From Yponomeuta sedellus (taxonomy: Eukaryota > Arthropoda > Insecta > Lepidoptera > Yponomeutidae): a stretch of 64,000 nucleotides of DNA. A program made the translations under genes and the position numbers. The stretch is taken from contig OW203734.1 of the NCBI GenBank assembly GCA_934045075.1, positions 6,268,516 through 6,332,515 on the forward strand, given 5' to 3'. The notes under the pieces are model-generated. The model saw only the letters and a program-made list of their open reading frames with translations. It was not told the DNA's origin and did not search any database. Shown here one piece after another: positions 52,005 through 62,160 of this stretch. Every line of letters starts with the position of its first letter. Position 1 is the stretch's first letter.

Positions 52005-52375
52005 ATCTATAATATAAAAATGAATTGTTGAATGTGTTGGTAAGCGCAAATCTAGAGAATAGCTGAACCGATTTCGCTGATTCTTTTTTTAGAATATTCC
52101 GTGAAGTACGAGAATGGTTCTTACGGTGAGAAAAAAAAAATTAAGAATCGATTGTTAAGCGGTACGAAGTTCGCTGGGTCAGCTAGTCTAACATAAAAAT
52201 GAATCCCTGAATGTATTGCTAAGCGTAAATCTCGAAAACAGCTGAACCGATTTCGCTAATTCTTTTTTTAGAATATTCCTTGGAGTACGAGGATGGCTTT
52301 TACGGAGGGAAAAATTAAATAAAGAATCGATCGTTTGGCAGTACCATGAAGTTAGCTGGGTCAGCTAGTTTCATA
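52005..52375 (-). repeat. Two LINE 3'-tail repeats in tandem
   Basis: Two reverse copies of the repeat seen at 945-1345. They start at ATAAAAATGAATTGTTGAAT and ATAAAAATGAATCCCTGAAT, and end GCTGGGTCAGCTAGT at about 52187 and 52368. Tandem pairing thus recurs at independent loci. Confidence 0.7.
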
Positions 52376-52734
52376 ATAATTCGCGATACTCATACATAGT
52401 TATATATATAATCGCGATTAGACCCGTTTAATATATAACTAACATAAAAAGTGGCGGGAGGCCTATATCCAATAAGCCATGTAGACGAATCCGGGCTGTT
52501 TAATGAGTCGTGTCAGCACAAGTTCACAAAACTATTCATAGATGGCGCTCACAGGCGTGGCCATAAAAGAACCCAAATACGGATGTCAAAATAAATCTGT
52601 GCTAAACAAAATTTTTCAGACGTGTCTTGTATACAAGCGCCATATATGAAGTGCTTTGTTAATTTGTGATGAAAACGGCTCATTGACAGAATCAAAGACT
52701 CCATTTTTGACCTCGACGAAACCAGTTTCAGGGT
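52376..52734. other. No gene recognised
   Basis: No repeat or frame identified. Confidence 0.45.
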
Positions 52735-53205
52735 TCATCCGTTCGTCCGTTCATCCATTCGTCCGTTCGTCCGTTTGTCCGCTGGTCTGTACATATCGTC
52801 CTTTCGTCCGTTCGTCCATTCGTCCATTCGTCCGTTCGTTCGTTTGTCCGTCCATCTCGTCCATTCGTCCGTCAGTCCGTTCGTCCATTCGTCCGTTTGT
52901 CCGTTTGTCCGTTCGTCCGTTTGTCCGTTCGTCCGTCCTTCTCGTCCATTCGGCCGTTCGTCCGTTTGTCCATTTGTCCGTTCGTCCGTTTGTCCGTTCG
53001 TCCGTCCATCTTGTCCAATCGGTTGTCTGTCCGTTTGTATGTTCGTCCGTCCATCTCGTCCATTCGGCCGTTTGTCTGTTTGTCCGTTTATCCGTCTATT
53101 TCGTCCATTCGTCCGTTCGTCCTTTCGTCCGTTTGTCCGTTTGTCCGTTCGTCCGTCCATCCGTTCATCCGTTCGTCCGTCCGTTTGTCCGTATTTATCT
53201 TCCAG
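52735..53205. repeat. TCCGT-rich minisatellite
   Basis: An 8-bp-based repeat GTTCGTCC / GTTTGTCC with interspersed CATCTCGTCCATTCG units repeats for about 470 bp. It keeps three plus frames and two minus frames free of stops. The resulting Arg/Pro/Ser/Val-rich or Gly/Asn/Thr-rich peptides are artefacts of the period. Confidence 0.9.
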
Positions 53206-53517
53206 CAGTGGACCAATGTTAGTTGGTGGATTAGGATTGCTACATTAGCGTACCGCTAACGAAACCGATGAAGAGAACCTTCTTATCCTTTGTAGGTTAT
53301 CTCAAGGCGGAGCTAATAAGCCCCGTTTGTTTACTCCCCTTACAAGGCTTTCACGGTAAGCGGCACAATATTAACATTGTACCCCAACTTCGCAGGTATC
53401 GGTGAAGTTGTATAAATTGAGTTCGCAACTTAAATTGACTACGCTATCATGCGGGTAAAGACGACACAGAAGAAGTACTTAGGTAAACTGTAGTTAGTTT
53501 TGGTTTGTATAAATACG
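53206..53517. other. No gene recognised
   Basis: No repeat or frame identified. Confidence 0.45.
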
Positions 53518-53700
53518 GTCTCGTGCACTAACATGATGTATGCACTTATTGAAGTACATACATGTTAGTGCACGAGACGAAGGTATTGAACTTGTCAAAG
53601 TCAAAATAGACCATATCTTATATATCAGCCTAGAAGAGGTTATCATGACAAGGTTCTAATGTGTTTACTGTTAGTGCACGCGACTGTACATGTTAGTGTG
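53518..53700. repeat. Dispersed repeat U3, copy 2, with snap-back
   Basis: GTCTCGTGCACTAACATG (53519) and its complement CATGTTAGTGCACGAGAC (about 53560-53577) form a hairpin. The rest (GTCAAAATAGACC, GGTTATCATGACAAGGTTCT) follows U3 at 14945-15075. Confidence 0.6.
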
Positions 53701-54109
53701 TACAGCGGGTGGCTAACTTCGTTTGGTTTTTTTTGAACATCGAGCCCCATATATATTTTTTTGTTAAATAATCTTTGCATTGAAAAACTAAGCCATTTGG
53801 ACCTCGGGGCCTGATTCCAAAACTTCTCTAAATGTCTGCGAAAAACTCATGTGATCACCTTCGCGTCGCGCGCGCCGCTTTGATGAACTCTACAGAGTGC
53901 TTCAAAGCTTCTAGTTTATTAAATATTTTTAAAAAAAAAAGTTTTTTTATTTTAGATCATAATTTTGTGAAACATTAGATTAAGCTTTGTAAATAATAAT
54001 AATAAATATTCATGGACATATTACACAGATCTCGTTAGCCCTATACTAAGTAGGTACAACTAAATGACTAGTGTTATAGGTGCTAACTCGACGATAGATT
54101 TAATACAAT
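53701..54109. other. No gene recognised
   Basis: A short GC patch GCGTCGCGCGCGCCGC at 53863 lies in AT-rich DNA. No frame. Confidence 0.45.
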
Positions 54110-54245
54110 AAATACATAGATAACATCCAAGACCCGAGAAAAACTAGAAAAGTTCGTTTCCTAGTTTGACCCGGCCGGGGGTCGAACCCGAGGCCTACGG
54201 TTTTACAGCAGCGTGCCAAACCGCTGCGCCACCGAGGCCGTCATA
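54110..54245 (-). repeat. tRNA-derived SINE (S3-like), head retained
   Basis: On the minus strand: GGCCTCGGTGGCGCAGCGGT, box B region GGGTTCGACCCCCGGCCGGG, and CGGGTCTTGGATGTTATC. Tail missing. Confidence 0.7.
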
Positions 54246-54476
54246 AATGTTCTTCGTTCTTTGTTCCTTCAGTCTACTTCAATTGAGTTTCATTGCTAGG
54301 CTGCACGCACACACACCCTTCGACAATCAGTAGGACCCCTACCGAGACTCCTACAAATATCTCCAATCAAGGCAGCAACAGTCGCCCGTTCTGTTCCTCT
54401 ACCTTCTGCCAGCCAAGATGAAGTTCGATACTTGGCCGAGCAAACATTGCCTGCACGGGCCGTGGCTATGAGACGA

Positions 54477-54838
54477 CGTTAATTAGGGCTATAATCGGAT
54501 GCCGGACAACTTGTCCTTGAATTGGTATTACTTATTAATCTTATTAACAACAATGCGATGCGGTGCGAAACTGAAACTTTGTAAGTAGATTAAAATATAC
54601 GTATACATGTTTTAATTTAGTTCGTCTCGTGTAATAGACGGCGATCGATCGATATCAACCCATGAATGTCCCCAGTGCTGGGGCACGAGTCTCTTCCTGC
54701 ATCGTAGGAAGGTTAGGCCGTACTCCACCACGGGGGCCAAGTCCGGTTTGGTGGAGGATTGTGAGAAAGTGGCGGGCCTTACTGTCAGAAGTTATGGAGC
54801 CGCCCATAAGGCCTCTGACACGACTTAACTACTAGCTT
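54477..54838. repeat. 362-bp tandem duplication, copy 1
   Basis: CGTTAATTAGGGCTATAATC to CTACTAGCTT is repeated directly at 54839-55200 with two differences noticed (about 54555/54917 and 54796/55158). It includes the 3' half of a minus-oriented 5S-like SINE; the head is present only beyond copy 2. Confidence 0.9.
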
Positions 54839-55200
54839 CGTTAATTAGGGCTATAATCGGATGCCGGACAACTTGTCCTTGAATTGGTATTACTTATTAA
54901 TCTTATTAACAACAATACGATGCGGTGCGAAACTGAAACTTTGTAAGTAGATTAAAATATACGTATACATGTTTTAATTTAGTTCGTCTCGTGTAATAGA
55001 CGGCGATCGATCGATATCAACCCATGAATGTCCCCAGTGCTGGGGCACGAGTCTCTTCCTGCATCGTAGGAAGGTTAGGCCGTACTCCACCACGGGGGCC
55101 AAGTCCGGTTTGGTGGAGGATTGTGAGAAAGTGGCGGGCCTTACTGTCAGAAGTTATGAAGCCGCCCATAAGGCCTCTGACACGACTTAACTACTAGCTG
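54839..55200. repeat. 362-bp tandem duplication, copy 2
   Basis: Second copy; it runs on into the rest of the 5S-like SINE (55201-55379), so this is the original right-hand context. Confidence 0.9.
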
Positions 55201-55379
55201 TCATTACATGACAGCCGGCACCAACGGCTTACCGTGCCTTGCGAAGCACGGAAGCGCTCGGAAAAAATGCCACTAGCGGTAGTTACGGGACGGTCACCCA
55301 TCCTGCACCTGACCGCGACTGTTGTTGCTTAACTCAAGTGATTGATTCCAATCACTCGGTTCGGCTAGGCCACGAGCGA
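55015..55379 (-). repeat. 5S-like SINE, full length
   Basis: ATCAACCCATGAATGTCCCC to the head GTGATTGGAATCAATCAC and GGCCTAGCCGAACCG, with the 5S-like GGTGCAGGATGGGTGACCGT read on the minus strand. The partial duplicate is at 54653-54835. Confidence 0.8.
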
Positions 55380-56064
55380 TGTGTAGCCTAGCCGAACCTA
55401 GCCGATTGTGTATTGACATAAAAATATTAACTGTGTCATCTGTTTATCACGCCTGTGGACCTAGCAGTAGCATGTTAATGTTTTGAGTGTTTTTTCATTC
55501 GCTGGATTGGACTATAATAAATCACCTAAAAATGCTTAAGTATGAAGCATAATAGAGGGTACACGAGTAAAAGTTACGAAAAATATGCACTAAGACGCTA
55601 AGACGCCATCCTTTATCTCGCCGGCCATTTTTCAACTAGCTCACACACAGCGCCTGCGACAAAAGACGTGGCAATAAATCACGCTACGTGGACGCGGGCA
55701 TATTTGTCCTTTTCGGAGCGCCAGGGCGATGCAGCCCACTGCACGTGGTCGGACGTTTCTATGCTGAATTTTCTCTCGTAACAGTACCTCTCGATGCATG
55801 GAAAACTGTTAGAGACAAATATAACATACCTACATACATAACCTCACGCCTGTATCCCAGAGGGGTAGGCAGAGACCAGGGACTGCCAATATATATTTGT
55901 TTCGTCAATTTTTTTCCCTAAATTCTCTCCACATTTCCAAACCAACGCAACATTCCTTTCTCAATTCTAGTCGGATCACTACATCCTCTTTCAGTCCACA
56001 TAGTCCACAACGTTCTCTGATCAGACTATTGCCATTATGAATAATAGTGAGCCTAATTAGGCCT
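55380..56064. other. No gene recognised
   Basis: CACGCCTGTATCCC with AGAGGGGTAG (about 55846) recurs at 56450 (CACGCCTGTATCCCGGAGGG), a small dispersed repeat. The 77-codon frame at 55688 is unsupported. Confidence 0.4.
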
Positions 56065-56140
56065 ATGAACGGTGGTAGTGGAGCGGTAGAACGTCGGCTT
56101 CACATTCGCGAGGCCGTGGGTTCGACACCAGCGTATACCT
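56065..56140 (+). repeat. tRNA-like SINE head fragment
   Basis: GGAGCGGTAGAACGTCGGCT and GTGGGTTCGACACCAGC are box A and box B like, as in S2. No body follows. Confidence 0.55.
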
Positions 56141-56844
56141 CCTTACGCAATTTCTTAAAACACTCGAAAAACACTCATTAAATACTCTTCAGAATATGGT
56201 TACGGTGTTATTTACTGATACGATTCCTCTTAAACACTATTCTGAGACAGTTCACTCCTCCGTATTTTGTAATAACTTCTTGCCCTTTACCAGAATAGAT
56301 TTTTTAAAGGGATGTTTGTTGAATCGTGTTTTTATAAAAGATAATTTTGTATGTAAAGGAATTATTAATGCATCGAATAATTAAGCGGATGCTAATCGAC
56401 AGTTCATCATTACAATTTAGTTGTTAAAAATAAACATAACAGAACCCCACGCCTGTATCCCGGAGGGGTAGCACAGAACAGGGACTTCCACTTGCCACGC
56501 TCCTGACAGATCACCGTCGCTTCATCAACGTTCGTTAGACGTTGCATGCACGAAGATAAGTTGGCTGTAATGTAACTTTGCGATGTCCTCGCTCCTCAGA
56601 TATAAATTTCACTAGCTGTTTTAGGTACCTCGGGATGTGCTGAAAATCAGCGCTGCGTTGATGTTTGCACACGCAGCATTTAGCTGAGCATATCTTCATT
56701 ATCGCATAGCGTATCTATTCACTAAATAACTAAGTAATTAATTTAGTCTATGTTAAGTTGGTTTTGTATTTTTTGGCGAAAATTAAATAATTTGTCGATT
56801 TCAATCTACGAGTGCAGTTTTTCATCATCACGCTTCACACTAAT
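56141..56844. other. No gene recognised
   Basis: AT-rich. GTGCTGAAAATCAGCGCTG at 56638 resembles 20372, a dispersed fragment. Confidence 0.4.
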
Positions 56845-57015
56845 ATTATGAAGGCGAAAGTTTGTGAGTGTGTATATTTGTTACTTCTTCACGTCTAAAC
56901 GATTGGAGCGATTTTAATAAAATTTGGTATGGAGTTAGCTGACGCCGTGGATTAACACAGGCTACGTTTTACTTATTTTAAACCGGGGGTAACACCGTGG
57001 GGCACAGCTAGTTTC
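56845..57015 (-). repeat. RTE-like 3' end, subfamily a
   Basis: CACTAATATTATGAAGGCGA, TTGGAGCGATTTTAATAAAA and ACACCGTGGGGCACAGCTAG are the reverse of the type at 39160 and 61930. Confidence 0.7.
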
Positions 57016-57224
57016 AAATATTAGCAGATATCTATTTACAAATATGCAATGTACAACTGTTTTGTTAAATCCAATCAAACGAATGGAAATCATTAGGTTC
57101 AGATGTCGATGTGGACTAGTACATGACTTCCCTAGCCACGCCATAGTTTTCTTTCCTTCTCGGCCTTTCTTTCTTTCAGAGAGATAAGATAGTTATTAAC
57201 ATTAAAGATAAGATAAAACAAGAC

Positions 57225-57325
57225 AAGAATATTCTTTATTGTAGGTACACACCAAAAAATAATTACAGAGACAACAGTAACAAAAGAAGAGATACAGTTG
57301 TCGGCCTTATTGCTTAAATATCAGT
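57225..57325 (-). repeat. CR1/Daphne-like LINE 3' tail
   Basis: AGACAAGAATATTCTTTATT, then a spacer, then TGTCGGCCTTATTGCTTAAA on the minus strand. The right end meets the MITE at 57327. Confidence 0.7.
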
Positions 57326-57326
57326 A

Positions 57327-57550
57327 CAGTCTGTAAGCTTTTAAAATATACCTCGGGCTCTAGAGTAGGCTACGGTTTTCGCGGAAAGCACGCGAGTGTA
57401 ATATTACTTCCTGCTCAGAATAAAACTTTTCTTCACTATTTTGAAAAGTTATGCAAAATTAAGTGCCATATTAGTTCCGATATTTCTATTACACGAATAT
57501 ATCCGATTCTATCCAATAGTAGCCGAGGTATATTCTAAAATCTAACAGAC
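57327..57550. mobile_element. Tc1/mariner-type MITE, intact copy
   Basis: CAGTCTGTAAGCTTTTAAAA plus TATACCTCGG at the left, CCGAGGTATATTCTAAAATC plus TAACAGAC at the right, TA on both sides. The interior of about 160 bp is non-coding. Confidence 0.75.
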
Positions 57551-58042
57551 TATACACAGGCTTTGTCTCAGAGAGGTGTGCCCACCGCTGATTTGGGGTT
57601 CCAAGAGGTAAGGTATGTTAGCGAGTGGTATTACTAGCAATAACATTTCAAATGTACGTAAGTTACCTAGAAAACAAAGTGATTATAGAGTAACGGCCTT
57701 ATTAAAACAAAAGAATCATCTAAAACAGTGGATCTTAACCATTTTGTCCACGGACCCCTTAGGAAATCATGCACAATTTAGAGGACCCCCTTAATAAAAA
57801 AAACAGCAAAATAATAATAAAAATTCATTTTATTATTATTCATATAAAATAGATTAATGTGAACGTTGACGCTGCTCTTTTAAAACTAAATTAAAATACT
57901 TGTGTTGATGTTACTACTGAGTCGTAGTGTTAAATCGGATTCATCTTGTAATCGGTTTCTGTATTTGATTTAATATAGACAATAGCAGAGAATGCCTTTT
58001 CATAACGGTATGTGGTTAAGAAAAGCAGTAAAGTTTTATTTA

Positions 58043-59997
58043 CACTATTTTTTTTTTTTATTTTTTTTTATTTTTAATGCACTAACCCGTGCTAAGGAAC
58101 AAATTTAAAAACCTATTTAGAGGCTAAAAATTTCACCCATGCCGGGATTCGAACCCGCAACCTCTGGCTATCCGTACCAGCGCTCTACCAATTGAGCCAA
58201 TGGGCGACTCACGGCATCAGTGAAATTTCGAACCTCTTTACAACATTCTCTGTATTACGTACAGGCAGCGACATCTGACTTAAGCAAATTGCATTACTTA
58301 CAGCCCCGACTACCTACTTTGCAGTTAGGTTTAACATCGGAACGATATCACTGTACCCACATGATTACACTATTTATTTTTTTTTATTTTTAATGCACTA
58401 ACCCGTGCTAAGGAACAAATTTAAAAACCTATTTAGAGGCTAAAAATTTCACCCATGCCGGGATTCGAACCCGCAACCTCTGGCTATCCGTACCAGCGCT
58501 CTACCAATTGAGCCAATGGGCGACTCACGGCATCAGTGAAATTTCGAACCTCTTTACAACATTCTCTGTATTACGTACAGGCAGCGACATCTGACTTAAG
58601 CAAATTGCATTACTTACAGCCCCGACTACCTACTTTGCAGTTAGGTTTAACATCGGAACGATATCACTGTACCCACATGATTACACTATTTTTATTTTTT
58701 ATTTTTAATGCACTAACCCGTGCTAAGGAACAAATTTAAAAACCTATTTAGAGGCTAAAAATTTCACCCATGCCGGGATTCGAACCCGCAACCTCTGGCT
58801 ATCCGTACCAGCGCTCTACCAATTGAGCCAATGGGCGACTCACGGCATCAGTGAAATTTCGAACCTCTTTACAACATTCTCTGTATTACGTACAGGCAGC
58901 GACATCTGACTTAAGCAAATTGCATTACTTACAGCCCCGACTACCTACTTTGCAGTTAGGTTTAACATCGGAACGATATCACTGTACCCACATGATTACA
59001 CTATTTTTTTTTTTTATTTTTATTTTTAATGCACTAACCCGTGCTAAGGAACAAATTTAAAAACCTATTTAGAGGCTAAAAATTTCACCCATGCCGGGAT
59101 TCGAACCCGCAACCTCTGGCTATCCGTACCAGCGCTCTACCAATTGAGCCAATGGGCGACTCACGGCATCAGTGAAATTTCGGTGAAAAATTTAAGTCAG
59201 ATGTCGCTGCCTGTACGTAATACAGAGAATGTTGTAAAGAGGTTCGAAATTTCACTGATGCCGTGAGTCGCCCATTGGCTCAATTGGTAGAGCGCTGGTA
59301 CGGATAGCCAGAGGTTGCGGGTTCGAATCCCGGCATGGGTGAAATTTTTAGCCTCTAAATAGGTTTTTAAATTTGTTCCTTAGCACGGGTTAGTGCATTA
59401 AAAATAAAAAATAAAAATAGTGTAATCATGTGGGTACAGTGATATCGTTCCGATGTTAAACCTAACTGCAAAGTAGGTAGTCGGGGCTGTAAGTAATGCA
59501 ATTTGCTTAAGTCAGATGTCGCTGCCTGTACGTAATACAGAGAATGTTGTAAAGAGGTTCGAAATTTCACTGATGCCGTGAGTCGCCCATTGGCTCAATT
59601 GGTAGAGCGCTGGTACGGATAGCCAGAGGTTGCGGGTTCGAATCCCGGCATGGGTGAAATTTTTAGCCTCTAAATAGGTTTTTAAATTTGTTCCTTAGCA
59701 CGGGTTAGTGCATTAAAAATAAAAAAAAAAAATAGTGTAATCATGTGGGTACAGTGATATCGTTCCGATGTTAAACCTAACTGCAAAGTAGGTAGTCGGG
59801 GCTGTAAGTAATGCAATTTGCTTAAGTCAGATGTCGCTGCCTGTACGTAATACAGAGAATGTTGTAAAGAGGTTCGAAATTTCACTGATGCCGTGAGTCG
59901 CCCATTGGCTCAATTGGTAGAGCGCTGGTACGGATAGCCAGAGGTTGCGGGTTCGAATCCCGGCATGGGTGAAATTTTTAGCCTCTAAATAGGTTTT
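58043..59997. mobile_element. Palindromic TLR array in one target-site duplication
   Basis: TAAAGTTTTATTTA flanks it at 58029-58042 and 59998-60011. The left side holds four units of about 315 bp in minus orientation (family edge AAAAACCTATTTAGAGGC at about 58108, 58424, 58738 and 59058), the fourth cut at 59181. The right side holds a partial and two full units in plus orientation. Arms 58424-59181 and 59243-59997 mirror each other around a spacer of about 61 bp. Units are nearly identical, differing mainly in T/A run lengths. Each carries a full tRNA-like core. The 67-codon frames repeated in every unit open with GTG and follow repeat sequence, so I do not call them genes. Confidence 0.85.
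59274..59342 (+). other. tRNA-like core of a TLR unit
   Basis: A cloverleaf can be drawn: acceptor CGCCCAT with ATGGGTG, box A TTGGCTCAATTGGTAGAGCG, a 7-nt anticodon-like loop between CTGGT and GCCAG, and T arm CGGGTTCGAATCCCG. No long variable arm and no conserved anticodon across copies. The same core recurs at about 59590 and 59905, and inverted in the left arm. It is likely a pol III promoter, not a functional tRNA. Confidence 0.65.
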
Positions 59998-60124
59998 TAA
60001 AGTTTTATTTATTTATTATTGTTACTATGCGATTTAGCCCCGAAAATATGTGTACAGGTCGCGAAAGTTTCAAATATGTTATTGAATGGTCCATAGTTAA
60101 TGGTCCACGGATTAAGAAACACTG

Positions 60125-60689
60125 CTCTAAAACACTCTTCAGAGACAGTTTGCCCCTGTAATCGGTAATTACTTCTTTCCTTTTACTGCGCCTGAGGAGT
60201 GCTTTGACAAATCATAATTTTATAAAGCCGTCAGTACACGGCAATAACATGAAGCAGCTTTCCAAACCTAAGAAGGTTTCATCTAATCAATATGTGTGAT
60301 TTTACCTAGATAGATATTAAGACAAAGGCCTCCCGAAGTCCCAAAAAACGGAAGAAAAGGGCTGTCTAAAACTCCTCGAGAGAACTCCTTCGCTAACGGG
60401 AAGTTGTGTAGCGACTTCCAGAGGCCAAGTGGATATTAGGAGGGTACTTCCGGTGAGGGCCTCCGTCAAAACCGCCGCCGGAAGTATCAATTTGACGCCT
60501 GCCGCCGCCATCTTGAATTTCTTTGTGAAGGACGTGGAGTGTGTCGCTTCGGAAAGAGTTGGGTTTTCTGGAGCTAAAGTTCTAAGAAATGCTTACGACA
60601 TCGGCAACAATGTGTTGGGTAAAGGGGTGCCCCTCTATTATATAATAGTCTATGTTATAAGATATTTTAAACTTTCGCGACTTGAACAC
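60125..60689. other. No gene; possible decayed coding remnant
   Basis: 60300-60620 is less AT-rich than its surroundings. Plus-strand frames from about 60429 read on for 174 codons but cross into the PLE-like repeat, so the frame is composite. I cannot assign the first half (MDIRRVLPVRASVKTAAGSI). Confidence 0.35.
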
Positions 60690-60860
60690 ATGGTTAGAAT
60701 ATTTTCGGGGCTTAATCGCGTAGTAATTTATTGCTATGTTATATTGTGTGTTAGATGCGAACGGGTGCCAGCCATCAGTCTTCTCGTGACCACGATGACT
60801 GTAACGTCGTCGAAACTTCGAGGTAAAATAACAATAAATTACTACACGATTAAGCCTACT
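60690..60860. repeat. PLE-like inverted-terminus repeat, copy 2
   Basis: GGTTAGAATATTTTCGGGGC and TTAATCGCGTAGTAATTTAT at the left, ACAATAAATTACTACACGAT and TAAGCC at the right. The centre has GACCACGATGACTGTAACGT and GTCGTCGAAACTTCGAGG. Here GAAACGTC has become GAAACTTC. A scrap of the same end (GATTTAGCCCCGAAAATAT) is at 60032. Confidence 0.5.
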
Positions 60861-61054
60861 TATGTGTTAAATAGTTTATATAGTCTATGTGTTAATTTGT
60901 CCATCTTAACGTTTCCGAAGTGTCAAAATATGTATGCATTTGACAGCTGCTAGGGGAGCACGATTGTCACTTTCTGAATTAAGAATTTCGCTAAGTAAAT
61001 AGTTAGCTGCAGTGATGTCTAATCGAATTCCTCAGAAAAGAGTGTGACAAAACT

Positions 61055-61410
61055 TTCGTTATCAACCCTTGTATGTCCCCACTGCTGGGGCACGGGTCTC
61101 TTCCTGCATCGCAGGAAGGTCGGGCCATACTCCACCACGTGGACCAAAGCCGGGTTGGTGGAGGATTGTAAGACAGTGGCGGGCCTTACTGTTAGAAGTT
61201 ATCAAGCCGCCCATAAGGCCTCTGACTTGGCTTAACGACTGCCATTATATTACAACCGGCACCAACGGCTTAACGTGCCTTGCAGAGCACGGAAGCGCTC
61301 GGAAAAATGCCACTAGCGGTAGTCACGGGACGCTCACCCATCCTGTACCTGACCGCGCCTGTTGTTGATTCCAATCACTCGGTTCGCCTAGGCCACGAGC
61401 GCTTCCGATA
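61055..61410 (-). repeat. 5S-like SINE, full length
   Basis: GTTATCAACCCTTGTATGTC to CGGTTCGCCTAGGCCACGAG. On the minus strand the 5S-like head reads GGCGCGGTCAGGTACAGGAT and GGGTGAGCGTCCCG. AACTTT occurs on both sides, a possible short target-site duplication. Confidence 0.8.
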
Positions 61411-61929
61411 GAACTTTAGTATTTACTTAATGAAATTCTCAAATCAAAAACCGGCCCTTAGACTTGCCAAGACAAATGCATCCTTTAAGGGGCATTGTTT
61501 ACTGTTCAACAATAAGATTCCCCAAGATATAATACTTGACTTACCACCGACGCGGTTTAACAATGTGTTAAGTTAAGCATAACTACTCTGCGCAAAAAAC
61601 CTATTATAACATTAACTATTACTTTGGACGACAAATATGTTTGGTATTATAATAATGTTTAGACTTACCACGGACGCGATTTAAAAAATGTCTTAAGCAT
61701 ACCTACTCTGCGCAAAAAAACCTATTTGTTTGGTATTATAATAATGTTAACGGAGACGAATGTCTAGTGTTATATAACTTTAAGTTGAAAACTCTGCTAA
61801 TTAAGTAAAAACCTGTTTTGAAAAGAATAAATGTGGAGTTTCTCTGTCAGTTTCTTCTTCACATGATGTATTAATTGTGAAATTAACAGCATTGACGTTC
61901 ATTAAGTAATCATTTTGTTTTTATACTGG
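61411..61929. other. No gene; local direct repeat
   Basis: CTTACCACCGACGCGGTTTA (61540) and CTTACCACGGACGCGATTTA (61665), each followed by AAGCATAACTACTCTGCGCA or AAGCATACCTACTCTGCGCA, form a diverged tandem duplication of about 120 bp. Confidence 0.5.
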
Positions 61930-62160
61930 ACTAGCTGTTCCCCGCGCCGCGGTGGCAGTTTTTTAGGGAATATAAATTGTGTATTAACAGTAAAATATAT
62001 TATCCCGCAGTAAAACGAAGCTTATGTGTTAATCCAGGGAGTCATTGTCAGCTAACTCCATGCCAAATTTTATTACAATTGCTCCAGCCGTTTAGACATG
62101 AAAAAGTAATAAACATACACACTTACAACTTTCGCCTTTATAACATTAGTGTGATAACAT
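61930..62160 (+). repeat. RTE-like 3' end, subfamily a
   Basis: GGACTAGCTGTTCCCCGCGC, CCGCAGTAAAACGAAGCTTA, AAATTTTATTACAATTGCTC and TTTATAACATTAGTGTGATA. Confidence 0.7.

Larger units (their letters stand above)
57726..60124. mobile_element. hAT-type element carrying the TLR array
   Basis: Ends CAGTGGATCTTAACC / GGATTAAGAAACACTG form an imperfect inverted repeat beginning CAGTG, as in many animal hAT elements; both sides also carry GTCCACGGA. Flanks ATCTAAAA (57718-57725) and CTCTAAAA (60125-60132) match at 7 of 8 bases, the hAT duplication size. Without the array the element is about 440 bp with no transposase frame. Confidence 0.7.

Noticed and set aside
52735..53259. Several long overlapping frames on both strands, some with 140-190 codons
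   Set aside because: They come from an 8-bp repeat with no stop codons; any frame stays open. Composition is purely periodic.
58536..59885. Repeated 67-69 codon frames in each TLR unit
   Set aside because: They open with GTG, overlap the tRNA-like repeat and tail, and exist only because the units are copies.
59274..59970. True tRNA genes in the TLR units
   Set aside because: The anticodon position is not conserved, copies have broken arms and tails of a retroposon; better read as tRNA-like promoters.
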